Below, in pieces: positions 10,237-18,702 of a stretch of 64,000 bases of DNA (its first letter is position 1; each line of letters starts with the position of its first letter). The DNA is from Methylosinus sp. H3A (GTDB lineage: Bacteria > Pseudomonadota > Alphaproteobacteria > Rhizobiales > Beijerinckiaceae), in NCBI RefSeq assembly GCF_015709455.1, contig NZ_JADNQW010000005.1, forward strand, positions 3,554,001 through 3,618,000. The letters run 5' to 3'. The position numbers and the translations under genes are program-made. Under the pieces are notes generated by a model. The model was not told the origin of the DNA, ran no database searches, and was given only the letters and a program-made list of their open reading frames with translations.

Positions 10237-13200
10237 GTGCAGATTCGGCGCCGGCGCGTCCGAGGGCGCGAGCGGACTGGCGCGGTCGAACCGAAGGGCG
10301 GGCGTTTGACGCAGAGGATAGACGAGGGCCCGCCGATCGGAGCGCGGATCCCGCGCTTTTTTTTGGGATTTGCGCCTCGCGGCTCCACCTCGCTCCGGCT
10401 GCGCGCCTTCTGCGTCGTGCGTTGCGTGTCGGTGGTGGCGGTGTCGGCGCTGCTCATCGTCGTTCTGGCCGTCGGCGCGTTTTTCGCGGCGCTCGCGCGC
10501 GGCCCCATCGCCTCCGACTGGCTCGCCCCCAAGATCGTCGAGGCGCTCGACGATCTCTATACACATCGCTACCAATTCGCGCTGAGCTCGGCGGCCATCG
10601 CCAGCACGGATCACGGCCTCACGCTCACGGTGAACGGCCTCGCCATGAAGAGCGGCGAGCGCACCATTCTCGCGGCGCCGCGCGCGCAATTGTCGGTGGA
10701 CCCCAAGGGACTCCTCGTCGGCAGGCTGACGCCGCGCCGGCTCGATGTGCTCGACCTCGAGCTGCGGCTCGAGGTTCTGCCGGATGGCGTGGTGGCGATC
10801 TCCGCGCCCGGCGCCGATCCGGTCGCCATTCCCCTCGATACGTCGCCGCCGCCCGCCGAACCCTCCGCCGAGCCGCAGGCGGCCCCCGCTGTCCCTTCGC
10901 TGCGGCAGGCGGCCGGCGCTTTGCGCGCGCTGATGGATTTCATCGTCAGTCCGGAAAGCCCGATCGGCGCGATCGACAAGGTCGGCGTCTCCAACGCTCG
11001 CCTCGTCATCGATGACCGCACGCTGGACAAGACGATCGTCTATGACGATCTGGCGCTGAGCTTCGACAAGACCGCCGGCGCGCGACGGCTGCGCCTCGGG
11101 GCGACGGGCTCCTCCGGCCATGTGGGCGCCGAGGTGGAGGCCAGGGGCGCCATGGGCGAGCGGCGCACGCTCGACGCGCGTCTGCGCAGCCTCTCCATGG
11201 AGGAAGTCGCGCTCGCCGTCGGCGCGCGCACGCTGCCTTTCGACACTGACGCGCCTTTGTCGCTCGATCTGCATTTCGCGCTCGCCGGCGACGGCCGCGT
11301 CGTCGAGGCGAGCGGGAAATTCTCCGCTGGCGAGGGGTTCTTCCGCCTCGAGGAGCCCGACGCCGAACCCTTCATGCTCCAGGAGCTCTCCATCTCGGGC
11401 CGCTGGGACATGGAGCGCCGGCTGCTCGCGATAGAGCCGGTCGAAATCCGCACCGGCGTCGCGCGGCTGAGCTTCAAGGGCGCGCTGACGCCGCCGGCGG
11501 AAGGGGCGGGGGCGTTCGCGCTCTCGTTCGATCTCGCGCGGCCAGGCGTCTTTCTGCCGGAGCGCCATGGCGAGGCGCCGCTGGTCATCGAGAACGCCGG
11601 CCTTTCGGCGACGCTCGATCTGACGGCGAAGAAATATACGGTCGATCGCGTCTATCTCGACGGCCCGGAGATCCACGCCACGGCCTCGGCGCAGGTCGAT
11701 GGCGCGCAGCCGGATGGGACGCATCTCAAATATGCGATCCGCGCGACGCAGACGCCGATCCGTTCCGTTCTGCGCATCTGGCCGACGCAGGTCGCCGCGC
11801 CGACGCGCATGTGGATGGACGCGCATATCACCGCGGGCGTGATGCGCAGCGGCGCGCTCGCCGCCGATCTCGACCCGCAGGCGATGATCGCCGGGCGCTA
11901 TGAGCGGCCGCCGCCGGACGGCGCGCTGCGCGGCGATTTCGATCTCGAGAACGCGACGCTCGTCGACGCCGTTCCTGGCCTGTGGCCGATCAATGGAATG
12001 AACGGCCATATCGCGCTCACCGGCCGCACGGCTTCTTTCGTCGCCTCCTCGGGGGTGATGGAGAGCACGCCGGGACGCAAGCTCGCCATCACCGAGGGCG
12101 TCTTCCGCGCCCCCTCGCTCGGCCCCGATCCCGCGCCCGCCTGGATCGAATTGAAGCTCGCCGGCGGCGTCGAGGCGGTCGCCGATATTCTTTCGCTCAA
12201 GAGCGTCGCCCCGGCCGCGAGCCTGCCCATGGACGCCAACGCGCTCAAAGGGCAGATCGAGGGCAAATTGCGCATCGATTTCGAGCTCGGCCAATCGGCG
12301 AAGGAGGAGCATACGCGCATCGCCGTCGACGCCGAGACGAGCAATCTCTCCATGGAGCGCTTCATCGGCAAGGAGCGCCTGGAGGGAGCCGCGCTGCGGC
12401 TCGTCTCCGATCGCGAGGGGCTGCGCGTCACGGGCGCGGGCCGCGTGTTCGGCGCGCCGGTCACGCTCGATCTGCGTCGCGCCGCCGGTGAGAAGGGACA
12501 GGCGCAAGCGCAATTGTCGCTGTCGCTCGACGACGCCGCGCGCCTGCGCGCCGGCTATGGTTTTACCGGCGTTTCCGGCGTCGTGGGCGTGCAGGTGCAG
12601 ACCAAGCTGCCGATCGAGGACGCCGAGTCGCAATTCGAGATCGACTTCTCGAAAGCCGCGCTCGACCATCCTCTACCCGGCTTGACGAAACCGCTCGGCA
12701 AGCCGGGCAGCGCGAGCTTCACTCTGGTGAAGCGACCAGACGGCTCGGCGCTCGAGCAATTGCAAGCCGAGGCGGGCCTGCAGCAATTCGCCGGCGTCGT
12801 AGAGCTCGGACGCGACGGCCTTCTGCGTTCGGCGAAGCTCTCCCAGGTGAAGCTCTCGCCCGGCGACGACATGCGGCTCGAGGCGACGCGCGGCGGCGAC
12901 GCGCTGAAGCTCGTCGTGCGCGGCGCCAATATCGACGTGCGTCCGCTGCTGCGTTATCTCTCGCAGCCTTCCGCGGAGCCATCCGCCGCCGCCGTCGCGG
13001 GAAAGCCGCCGGCGAGCGATGATTTCGATCTCGATCTCAAATCGCCGATCGTCACCGGACACGGCAAGCAGATCCTCTCCAATGTCGATCTGCGCTTCGA
13101 GCGTCGCGGCGGCAAGCCGCGGCAATTGTCGCTGACCGGCAATTTCGGCCGCGAGCCTTTCGCGGCCATGTTGACGCGCCATCCCAGCGGCGCGCCGCAG

Positions 13201-13824
13201 ATCGACCTTTCGACGAGCGACGGCGGCGCCTTCCTCTCTTTCCTCGATCTCTATCATCGCATGGAGAGCGGCGCGCTGACGGCGACCATATTGCTCAATC
13301 AGGGTCGCTCCGACGGCGCCATGCGCATCAATGATTTTTATCTGCAGAACGAGCCCGCCATCCGCCAGCTGGTGATGCAGGGCGCCGCGCGCACCGACGA
13401 CAAGGGCGCCGCGCATTTCGATCCCGATTCGGTGAAATTCGCGCGCGTGCAATCCTCCTTCACCTGGGCGAATGGCCGGCTCGCCATGCGCGACGCGGTG
13501 ATGTCGGGGACGGAGATCGGCCTCACCGTAGACGGCTATATCGACATGGCGCACGACCGCATCGACGTGTCGGGCTCCTTCGTGCCCGCCTATGGGCTCA
13601 ATAATCTCGTGTCGAATATTCCGGTCATCGGCTTCATGCTCGCCGGCGGCCAGCACGAGGGCGTCTTCGCGGTGAGCTTTCGCGTGAGCGGCGCCTTCAG
13701 CGCGCCGGTGCTGACGGTCAATCCGCTGTCGGTGATCGCGCCCGGCCTTTTGCGCAAAGTGTTCGGCGTCATAGACGGGACCGGCACGGGCCGCCTGCCG
13801 GAGAGCGCGCCGGCGCCGCGCTGA
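10237..13824 (+). CDS. AsmA-like (DUF3971/YhdP-type) inner-membrane protein
   Basis: A protein of about 1195 residues with one N-terminal transmembrane helix (hydrophobic run around residues 60-85: VVAVSALLIVVLAVGAFF), followed by a very long beta-rich periplasmic region. The C-terminus AYGLNNLVSNIPVIGFMLAG and VNPLSVIAPGLLRKVF is typical of AsmA-like DUF3971 proteins. Family knowledge: YhdP, TamB and AsmA relatives form hydrophobic-groove bridges that help move phospholipids to the outer membrane. The start is uncertain: GTG 10237 gives about 55 arginine-rich residues before the helix, so translation may begin further downstream. No operon partner is evident. Confidence 0.85.
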   Translation: MQIRRRRVRGRERTGAVEPKGGRLTQRIDEGPPIGARIPRFFLGFAPRGSTSLRLRAFCVVRCVSVVAVSALLIVVLAVGAFFAALARGPIASDWLAPKIVEALDDLYTHRYQFALSSAAIASTDHGLTLTVNGLAMKSGERTILAAPRAQLSVDPKGLLVGRLTPRRLDVLDLELRLEVLPDGVVAISAPGADPVAIPLDTSPPPAEPSAEPQAAPAVPSLRQAAGALRALMDFIVSPESPIGAIDKVGVSNARLVIDDRTLDKTIVYDDLALSFDKTAGARRLRLGATGSSGHVGAEVEARGAMGERRTLDARLRSLSMEEVALAVGARTLPFDTDAPLSLDLHFALAGDGRVVEASGKFSAGEGFFRLEEPDAEPFMLQELSISGRWDMERRLLAIEPVEIRTGVARLSFKGALTPPAEGAGAFALSFDLARPGVFLPERHGEAPLVIENAGLSATLDLTAKKYTVDRVYLDGPEIHATASAQVDGAQPDGTHLKYAIRATQTPIRSVLRIWPTQVAAPTRMWMDAHITAGVMRSGALAADLDPQAMIAGRYERPPPDGALRGDFDLENATLVDAVPGLWPINGMNGHIALTGRTASFVASSGVMESTPGRKLAITEGVFRAPSLGPDPAPAWIELKLAGGVEAVADILSLKSVAPAASLPMDANALKGQIEGKLRIDFELGQSAKEEHTRIAVDAETSNLSMERFIGKERLEGAALRLVSDREGLRVTGAGRVFGAPVTLDLRRAAGEKGQAQAQLSLSLDDAARLRAGYGFTGVSGVVGVQVQTKLPIEDAESQFEIDFSKAALDHPLPGLTKPLGKPGSASFTLVKRPDGSALEQLQAEAGLQQFAGVVELGRDGLLRSAKLSQVKLSPGDDMRLEATRGGDALKLVVRGANIDVRPLLRYLSQPSAEPSAAAVAGKPPASDDFDLDLKSPIVTGHGKQILSNVDLRFERRGGKPRQLSLTGNFGREPFAAMLTRHPSGAPQIDLSTSDGGAFLSFLDLYHRMESGALTATILLNQGRSDGAMRINDFYLQNEPAIRQLVMQGAARTDDKGAAHFDPDSVKFARVQSSFTWANGRLAMRDAVMSGTEIGLTVDGYIDMAHDRIDVSGSFVPAYGLNNLVSNIPVIGFMLAGGQHEGVFAVSFRVSGAFSAPVLTVNPLSVIAPGLLRKVFGVIDGTGTGRLPESAPAPR

Positions 13825-13850
13825 AGGAGCGCGAGCGGCGAAAGGCGTCG

Positions 13851-14000
13851 TCATCGCGCGCGTCGGCAAATCGGGCCGGTGGGCTCCGAGGAGTCTCGGA
13901 GCGTCGCCGCCAATACGAAGGCGCCGCCGCAGGCGAGGAGCAGAACGAGCGCGAGCCACGCCAGGGCGGCTCGCGCGTCGATGGAAGCGGCCTTCCACAT
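13851..14000 (-). CDS. 49-residue predicted membrane peptide
   Basis: A short frame with ATG at 14000 encoding MWKAASIDARAALAWLALVL and then LLACGGAFVLAATLR. This is one strong transmembrane helix with a short basic N-terminus and a short polar tail ending CRRAR. It begins 10 bases after the stop of the His-rich lipoprotein gene and is probably the last gene of the TonB-receptor operon. Being so short, it needs expression evidence, but the clean hydrophobic profile and tight spacing support it. Confidence 0.55.
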   Translation of the reverse strand: MWKAASIDARAALAWLALVLLLACGGAFVLAATLRDSSEPTGPICRRAR

Positions 14001-14010
14001 TTTGGCGCGC

Positions 14011-14247
14011 TCAGTGGTGATGGCCGCCGCCGCCCGCCGTCGCGCCTTCCGCCTCGTCGTCTGTCGGCAATTGCCCGACGCGCTTCAGAAACGCCGCGTG
14101 CTGCTCGGGCGTATGATGGGCGTGAATGCCGCCGAGCTTCTTATAGTCCTCATTGGCGGCGACGGCGGGCTTGGGCGAATTCGTCGAATTGCAGGCGGCG
14201 AGCGCGAGCGCGCAGCCGATAACGACGATCGAGAGTGACGCTTTCAT
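14011..14247 (-). CDS. Small His-rich lipoprotein downstream of TonB receptor
   Basis: A 78-residue product with a lipoprotein signal: the lipobox LAAC gives a lipidated Cys at residue 19. The mature part contains GGIHAHHTPEQHAAF and ends GGGGHHH, so it carries two histidine clusters suited to metal binding. It starts 33 bases after the TonB-receptor stop on the same strand, implying co-transcription. I do not recognise the family. A periplasmic metal-capturing accessory of the receptor is a reasonable inference, not a demonstrated role. Confidence 0.75.
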   Translation of the reverse strand: MKASLSIVVIGCALALAACNSTNSPKPAVAANEDYKKLGGIHAHHTPEQHAAFLKRVGQLPTDDEAEGATAGGGGHHH

Positions 14248-14280
14248 TGTTTCCTTTCTCCGACAATCGAGTTGCGATCT

Positions 14281-16776
14281 TCAGAAGGTGATCGAGGAGG
14301 TGACGCCAAATGTGCGCGGCCCCTGCGTCGAGATGCCGACTGTCGTCGGAGCCGACGAGGTGCCGGGCGTCCAGCTCGACCAGGGGCGGTTGTTGAAAAG
14401 ATTCTTCGACCAGAGCGTGAGGCTGTATTTGCGGTCTTCGGTACGCAATCCGAGGCCGGCGTCCAACATGACATAGGCCGGCTGCCAATATTGGACCAAG
14501 GAGCGCGGGTTCGTATATTGCGCTTTATTGAACCAGGAGGCGTTCGAATAGACGAAGCCCGTTATCGGTCGATCGCTCCAGTCGCCGAGGCCCGCGAGTA
14601 TGTTGCCGAGCCTGTGCTCGTAATTGAAGCCGCCATTGACCTGCCACCACGGCAGACCCGTGACTCTGGTGTTGCTGAGCGAGATCGTCGACGGGCCGCC
14701 TTTGAACGTCCAGTCGGTCGGCGACGGCGATTCCTTATAGTCGACGTAGCGGACCTCGTTGTAGGCGCCAGAAGCGTTCAGCGTCAGCCCTTCGAACGGA
14801 GTCCAGCGCTCCACGAATTCGATGCCGCGCACCCGTACGTGGGGAGCGTTTCCGAGATAGGAGACATTGGTCGTGACGCCGGCGCTGCTGGTGTAGGTCT
14901 TGGTCTGTGTGATTTGGAAATCATAGAGATCATTCCAATAGAGGTTCACGTTGGAGATGAGCGCGCCGTCGAACCAATTTGTCTTTGCGCCGAGCTCGTA
15001 GTCCCAGGAGACCTCTGGCCGGCTGAACCCCTGGGTGAAGGACTGAGCGGCGCCGTTGATGTAGAAGGGGCGGTTCTGAGTGTTCACCGACTGCGGCTTG
15101 TCGCCGCGCCCGACCACGCCGTACACCAAGATGTTGTCGTTCACTTGGTATTGCGGATTGACGATGGCGGTGACGCCATTGTGATATTTCGTCTCGCCGC
15201 CGGAGTCGGACCATCCGTAGCCGCCGCCGGCGACGATCGCCGCTTCCTGCTGCCAGACCGTGTAAGGCACGCCAAAGTAATAGTTGGGCCGGAATTTGTT
15301 GGAGCTATATCGGATTTCATAGCTGTCGCGCAGTCCGAAGGTCAGCGAGAACTTCTCGTCGACATGGTAGGTTCCCTGCGCATAAGCGGCGATTTGGAAA
15401 TCTCCCGACTTGTTGAGCCACCAGGGCGTCAGGCCGGGAAGCGCAGCGGGATTGCCGAGCCAGGCCGCCGTGTCGACGCCATAGTCATAGTGGTGCATGC
15501 GATCCCAGGCATATTCATAGAATCCGTAGAGGCCTGTCGTCCATTCGAACTCCTGCTCCTTGGGCGAGGAGAGCCGCAGCTCCTGAGAGTTCTGCAGGAC
15601 ATAAGTGTCCATGCTGCCCGAGCCGAGGCCGAGCTGAAGCAGCTGATTGTCCGAATATCCCCAGTTGACGAAGGAGCCGTAGCCGACCGCGGTGATGGCG
15701 GTCAGCATATTTTCGCCGATCTGGTAGTTGAGCTCGTTCGACAGCATGAAGATATGCGCCGGGTCGCGGCCGCCGCGCGACAGATAGGGCGTGTTCGGGT
15801 CGATCGTCCAGATCGGTTTGCCGAGCTTCTTGATGACGTTCTGGAAGAAGGTCGCCGACGGGAGTGTTCCATTGGCGTAGACGAGGCTCGTGTCGCCGAT
15901 CGTGCCCGTGAGATAGTCGTTGTGCTCGTTGGAGGCGTTGTAGATGAAGCTGACGCGGTCGCTCCATCCGTCTCCGACACCGAGGAGCTGGAAGTGCAAT
16001 CCCAGACGATTGGTGTCCAGATAGGTCGTGCCTGTATGCGGATCCTTGATCCAGCCGTCGCCTCGGTCGAGATAGGCGGCGAAACGATAGGCGAGGGCGT
16101 CCTCGATCAGCGGGCCGGTCGTGTTGATGGTCTGCTTGAAGTGGTTGTAGTTGCCGAATGTCGACTTCACCATCGTCTTCGGCTCGAAGGCGGGCGCTTG
16201 CGTATGCAATATGACCGAGCCGGCGTTGGTGTTTTTTCCGCCGGCCGTGCCGGTCGGGCCCATAGCCAGCTCGACGGAGCTCAGATCGATGAGATCGCCC
16301 CATTGGAAGCCGGCGAAGTTCCAATAGACATTGTCGACGATATAGCCCGTCTCCGACGCCGATCCGGTTCCGCCGCCCGCCGCGACGCCGACGCCTCTGA
16401 GCGAGTTGCGGGATTGTCTCGCCGTCGAGATGTTCGGACGATAGCCTGCGACGCGGCGTGAGATGTCGGTGAAAGTGTCGACCTGTTGCTCCTCCAGGGC
16501 GCGTTCGCTGACCACATTCCCCGAGCGCGGCGTCTTCGTCAGCACCTTCTCCAGCAGCTTTTCGCCGGCGGCTTCGGAGCTGGTCACTTGCACGTCCTCG
16601 ATCACGGCTACCGCCGTCGCTCCGCCTTCTTGGCTCGGGGCGGCCGCTTGTTGCGCGGTCGCCTGAGCGAGCGCCTCTCCGACGGGGACGCCGGCCGCAA
16701 TCCCCGCCAGAATGGACGCCAGCGACACGCTCGAAGCCAGACGCTTCGTGAAAAACGTTCCTCGGACAACCGCCAT
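14281..16776 (-). CDS. TonB-dependent outer-membrane receptor
   Basis: An outer-membrane receptor of 831 residues. I choose ATG 16776 because AGGGGA lies just before it and it begins a proper signal peptide (MAVVRGTFFTKRLASSVSLA, cleavage near GEALAQ). A plug domain follows with EDVQVTSSEAAGEKLLEKVL and a carboxy plug motif around NAGSVILHTQAP. The rest is a 22-strand-type barrel ending in the aromatic residue of SSITF. No STN signalling domain is present, unlike the other two receptors here, so it is not expected to talk to a FecIR pair. Substrate unknown; the downstream His-rich lipoprotein hints at a metal or metal complex. Confidence 0.9.
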   Translation of the reverse strand: MAVVRGTFFTKRLASSVSLASILAGIAAGVPVGEALAQATAQQAAAPSQEGGATAVAVIEDVQVTSSEAAGEKLLEKVLTKTPRSGNVVSERALEEQQVDTFTDISRRVAGYRPNISTARQSRNSLRGVGVAAGGGTGSASETGYIVDNVYWNFAGFQWGDLIDLSSVELAMGPTGTAGGKNTNAGSVILHTQAPAFEPKTMVKSTFGNYNHFKQTINTTGPLIEDALAYRFAAYLDRGDGWIKDPHTGTTYLDTNRLGLHFQLLGVGDGWSDRVSFIYNASNEHNDYLTGTIGDTSLVYANGTLPSATFFQNVIKKLGKPIWTIDPNTPYLSRGGRDPAHIFMLSNELNYQIGENMLTAITAVGYGSFVNWGYSDNQLLQLGLGSGSMDTYVLQNSQELRLSSPKEQEFEWTTGLYGFYEYAWDRMHHYDYGVDTAAWLGNPAALPGLTPWWLNKSGDFQIAAYAQGTYHVDEKFSLTFGLRDSYEIRYSSNKFRPNYYFGVPYTVWQQEAAIVAGGGYGWSDSGGETKYHNGVTAIVNPQYQVNDNILVYGVVGRGDKPQSVNTQNRPFYINGAAQSFTQGFSRPEVSWDYELGAKTNWFDGALISNVNLYWNDLYDFQITQTKTYTSSAGVTTNVSYLGNAPHVRVRGIEFVERWTPFEGLTLNASGAYNEVRYVDYKESPSPTDWTFKGGPSTISLSNTRVTGLPWWQVNGGFNYEHRLGNILAGLGDWSDRPITGFVYSNASWFNKAQYTNPRSLVQYWQPAYVMLDAGLGLRTEDRKYSLTLWSKNLFNNRPWSSWTPGTSSAPTTVGISTQGPRTFGVTSSITF

Positions 16777-17098
16777 TACCAAATCCCCTAGAGATACGAC
16801 CAGAGGACGAATCCCCCCGGACTCCTCCTCGCCTTCGTCCGCTGCGTTCGAAGACCGTCTCCCGGGGCTATCGGGCGCAACGTACGATGTCATACCTAGT
16901 AGGGGTATTTATCTATTATGTCTATAAACTAAATAGGAAATTAGGCGAATAATCTGCGCCGACGGCTATGAGCATGTATTGAAATATGGGTATTTTCCTG
17001 GTGGAGAGGCGATATTCCGCCATGCTCGCGAAGGCGGCGCTGCGCAAATAGCAGCTATTAGATAGATTTTTGCTCCGCTGCGGTCGGGGAGGGACGAT
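16777..17098. other. Intergenic region, promoter of TonB receptor
   Basis: About 320 bases. The segment 16900-16965 is distinctly A+T-rich and probably carries the receptor promoter on the minus strand. A dyad CCTAGTAGG at 16895-16903, within a wider ATACC...GGTAT arrangement (16892-16908), is a candidate operator. The leader of about 120 bases shows no riboswitch consensus that I can recognise. Confidence 0.5.
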
Positions 17099-18364
17099 CT
17101 ACTCCGAGACCCGCTCCAGCAGCACATGCTTCTTCTTGCCGAGTGACAGTTTGGCGACGCCCTCGGCGAAATCCTTCTCCGACAGCACGGCCTTCTCATC
17201 GGTGACGGGAGCGTCATTGACGCGCAGACCGCCGGCCTTGATCTGCCGGCGCGCTTCGCCGGTGGAGGCGACCAGCCCCGCCTTCACAAAGGCGGTGAGC
17301 ACGCCGATGCCCGCCGCCACTTCGCTCGCCGCTACAGCGACTTTGGGCAGAGAGAGGGAGAGCGCGCCCTCCTCGAAAGTGCGGCGCGCCGTCTCGGCGG
17401 CGAGCTCGGCCGCCTCGCGCCCATGCAGCAGCGCAGTCGCCTCGGTGGCCAGAACCTTCTTCGCTTCATTGATCTCGGCGCCGCCGAGCGCGGCGAGCTT
17501 CTCGATCTCGTCCAGCGGCAGGAAGGTGAACAGCTTCAGGAAGCGGACGACGTCGGCGTCCTCCGTATTGCGCCAATATTGCCAATAGTCGTAGGGCGAG
17601 AGCTGGTCGGCGTTGAGCCAGACCGCGCCCGCGGCGGTCTTGCCCATCTTCGCGCCGGAAGCCGTGGTGAGCAGCGGCGCCGTCAGCGCATAGAGCTGTG
17701 GCGTTCCGAGGCGCCGGCCGAGATCGATGCCCATGACGATATTGCCCCATTGGTCGGAGCCGCCGAGCTGCAGCGTGGCGCCATAGCGCTTGCTGATTTC
17801 GACGAAATCATAGGCCTGCAGGCACATATAGTTGAATTCGATGAAGGAGAGCTCGTGCTCGCGCTCGAGCCGCAGCTTCACCGAATCCATCGACAGCATT
17901 CGGTTGACCGAGAAATGCCGGCCGACGTCGCGCAGGAAGTCGATGTAGTTGAGGCTCGTCAGCCATTCGGCGTTGTCGAGCAGGATCGCGTCGGTCTTGC
18001 GTTCGCCGAAGGTGAGGAACTTCTCGAAAGCGGTCTTGATGGAGGCTTTGTTGGCGTCGATCGTCTCGATCGTGAGGAGCCTGCGGCTCTCGTCCTTGCC
18101 GGAGGGATCGCCGACCCGCGTCGTGCCGCCGCCGACGAGCGGGAGAGGCTTGCCGCCGGCGCGTTGCAGCCAGGCGAGCAGAGTGATCGACATGAGATTG
18201 CCGATATGCAGCGACGAGGCGGTGCAGTCGAAGCCCGCATAGGCGACGAGCTCGCCGGAGCGGGCTTTTTCATCCAGCCCCTCGAAATCGGAGCATTGAT
18301 GCACGAAGCCGCGCTCGATGAGCGTCGCGAGGAAGTCGGATTTGGGGCGGAATGCGTCGGACAT
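17099..18364 (-). CDS. tyrS: Tyrosyl-tRNA synthetase
   Basis: Class I synthetase that charges tRNA-Tyr. The 421-residue product has the HIGH-type motif in [14 protein letters not shown], the tyrosine-binding region [24 protein letters not shown], the KMSKS-type loop as KMGKT ([12 protein letters not shown]) and a C-terminal S4-like RNA-binding domain ([19 protein letters not shown]). Length and motif order match the bacterial TyrS type. It lies downstream of mmoX on the same strand but is separated by a terminator, so it should be transcribed independently. Confidence 0.96.
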   Translation of the reverse strand: MSDAFRPKSDFLATLIERGFVHQCSDFEGLDEKARSGELVAYAGFDCTASSLHIGNLMSITLLAWLQRAGGKPLPLVGGGTTRVGDPSGKDESRRLLTIETIDANKASIKTAFEKFLTFGERKTDAILLDNAEWLTSLNYIDFLRDVGRHFSVNRMLSMDSVKLRLEREHELSFIEFNYMCLQAYDFVEISKRYGATLQLGGSDQWGNIVMGIDLGRRLGTPQLYALTAPLLTTASGAKMGKTAAGAVWLNADQLSPYDYWQYWRNTEDADVVRFLKLFTFLPLDEIEKLAALGGAEINEAKKVLATEATALLHGREAAELAAETARRTFEEGALSLSLPKVAVAASEVAAGIGVLTAFVKAGLVASTGEARRQIKAGGLRVNDAPVTDEKAVLSEKDFAEGVAKLSLGKKKHVLLERVSE

Positions 18365-18481
18365 GGGGGCAGGGTGTTACGGGGAATGCGGGCGGGGCGC
18401 AAGGAGGGGCGCTATCGGACGGGGGCGTTTTCGCGGTGTCGGGCTTCGCCCACCCCGGAGCCTTTCGCGTTCCAGCCCACG

Positions 18482-18515
18482 AAAAAAGGCCCTCCGAAGA
18501 AAATCTCCAGAGGGC
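18482..18515 (-). terminator. Rho-independent terminator downstream of mmoX
   Basis: On the minus strand GCCCTC pairs with GAGGGC around a 15-base loop, followed by C and six T. It lies about 190 bases after the mmoX stop and before tyrS, giving mmoX a separate transcription unit. Confidence 0.8.
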
Positions 18516-18539
18516 GAGTCTGTGAGGTAGAGAGTAGCG

Positions 18540-18595
18540 TTCGGCCGGGCCGAGAAGGGGCGCGCGGGACGCGCAACCTGCTCGGCCCGGCCGAA
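18540..18595. repeat. 15-bp perfect inverted repeat in mmoX 3' region
   Basis: TTCGGCCGGGCCGAG (18540-18554) and its exact complement (18581-18595) flank a 26-base spacer that itself contains a small GCGCG/CGCGC stem. No T-tract follows on the minus strand, so it is not a standard terminator; it could stabilise or stop processing of the mmoX transcript. Confidence 0.75.
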
Positions 18596-18652
18596 AAAAG
18601 CAGCAACGATCAGTTCCGAAATTCTGGGGAGCGTTCTCCTCGAGGGGGCTCG

Positions 18653-18680
18653 CTTCGCCGGGCGCGAGCGTCCGGCGAAG
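18653..18680. repeat. Hairpin directly after mmoX stop
   Basis: CTTCGCCGG (18653-18661) and CCGGCGAAG (18672-18680) form a 9-bp stem with a 10-base loop, about 22 bases beyond the mmoX stop codon. With the 15-bp inverted repeat and the terminator, it makes three hairpins in the mmoX 3' region. Confidence 0.6.
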
Positions 18681-18702
18681 GCAGGGTTGCGACGGGCGAG
18701 GA

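Noticed and set aside
9751..12669. Very long minus-strand open frame opposite the AsmA-like gene
   Set aside because: It is an arginine-rich antisense frame of a G+C-rich gene, lacks family motifs and a ribosome site, and overlaps bcp.
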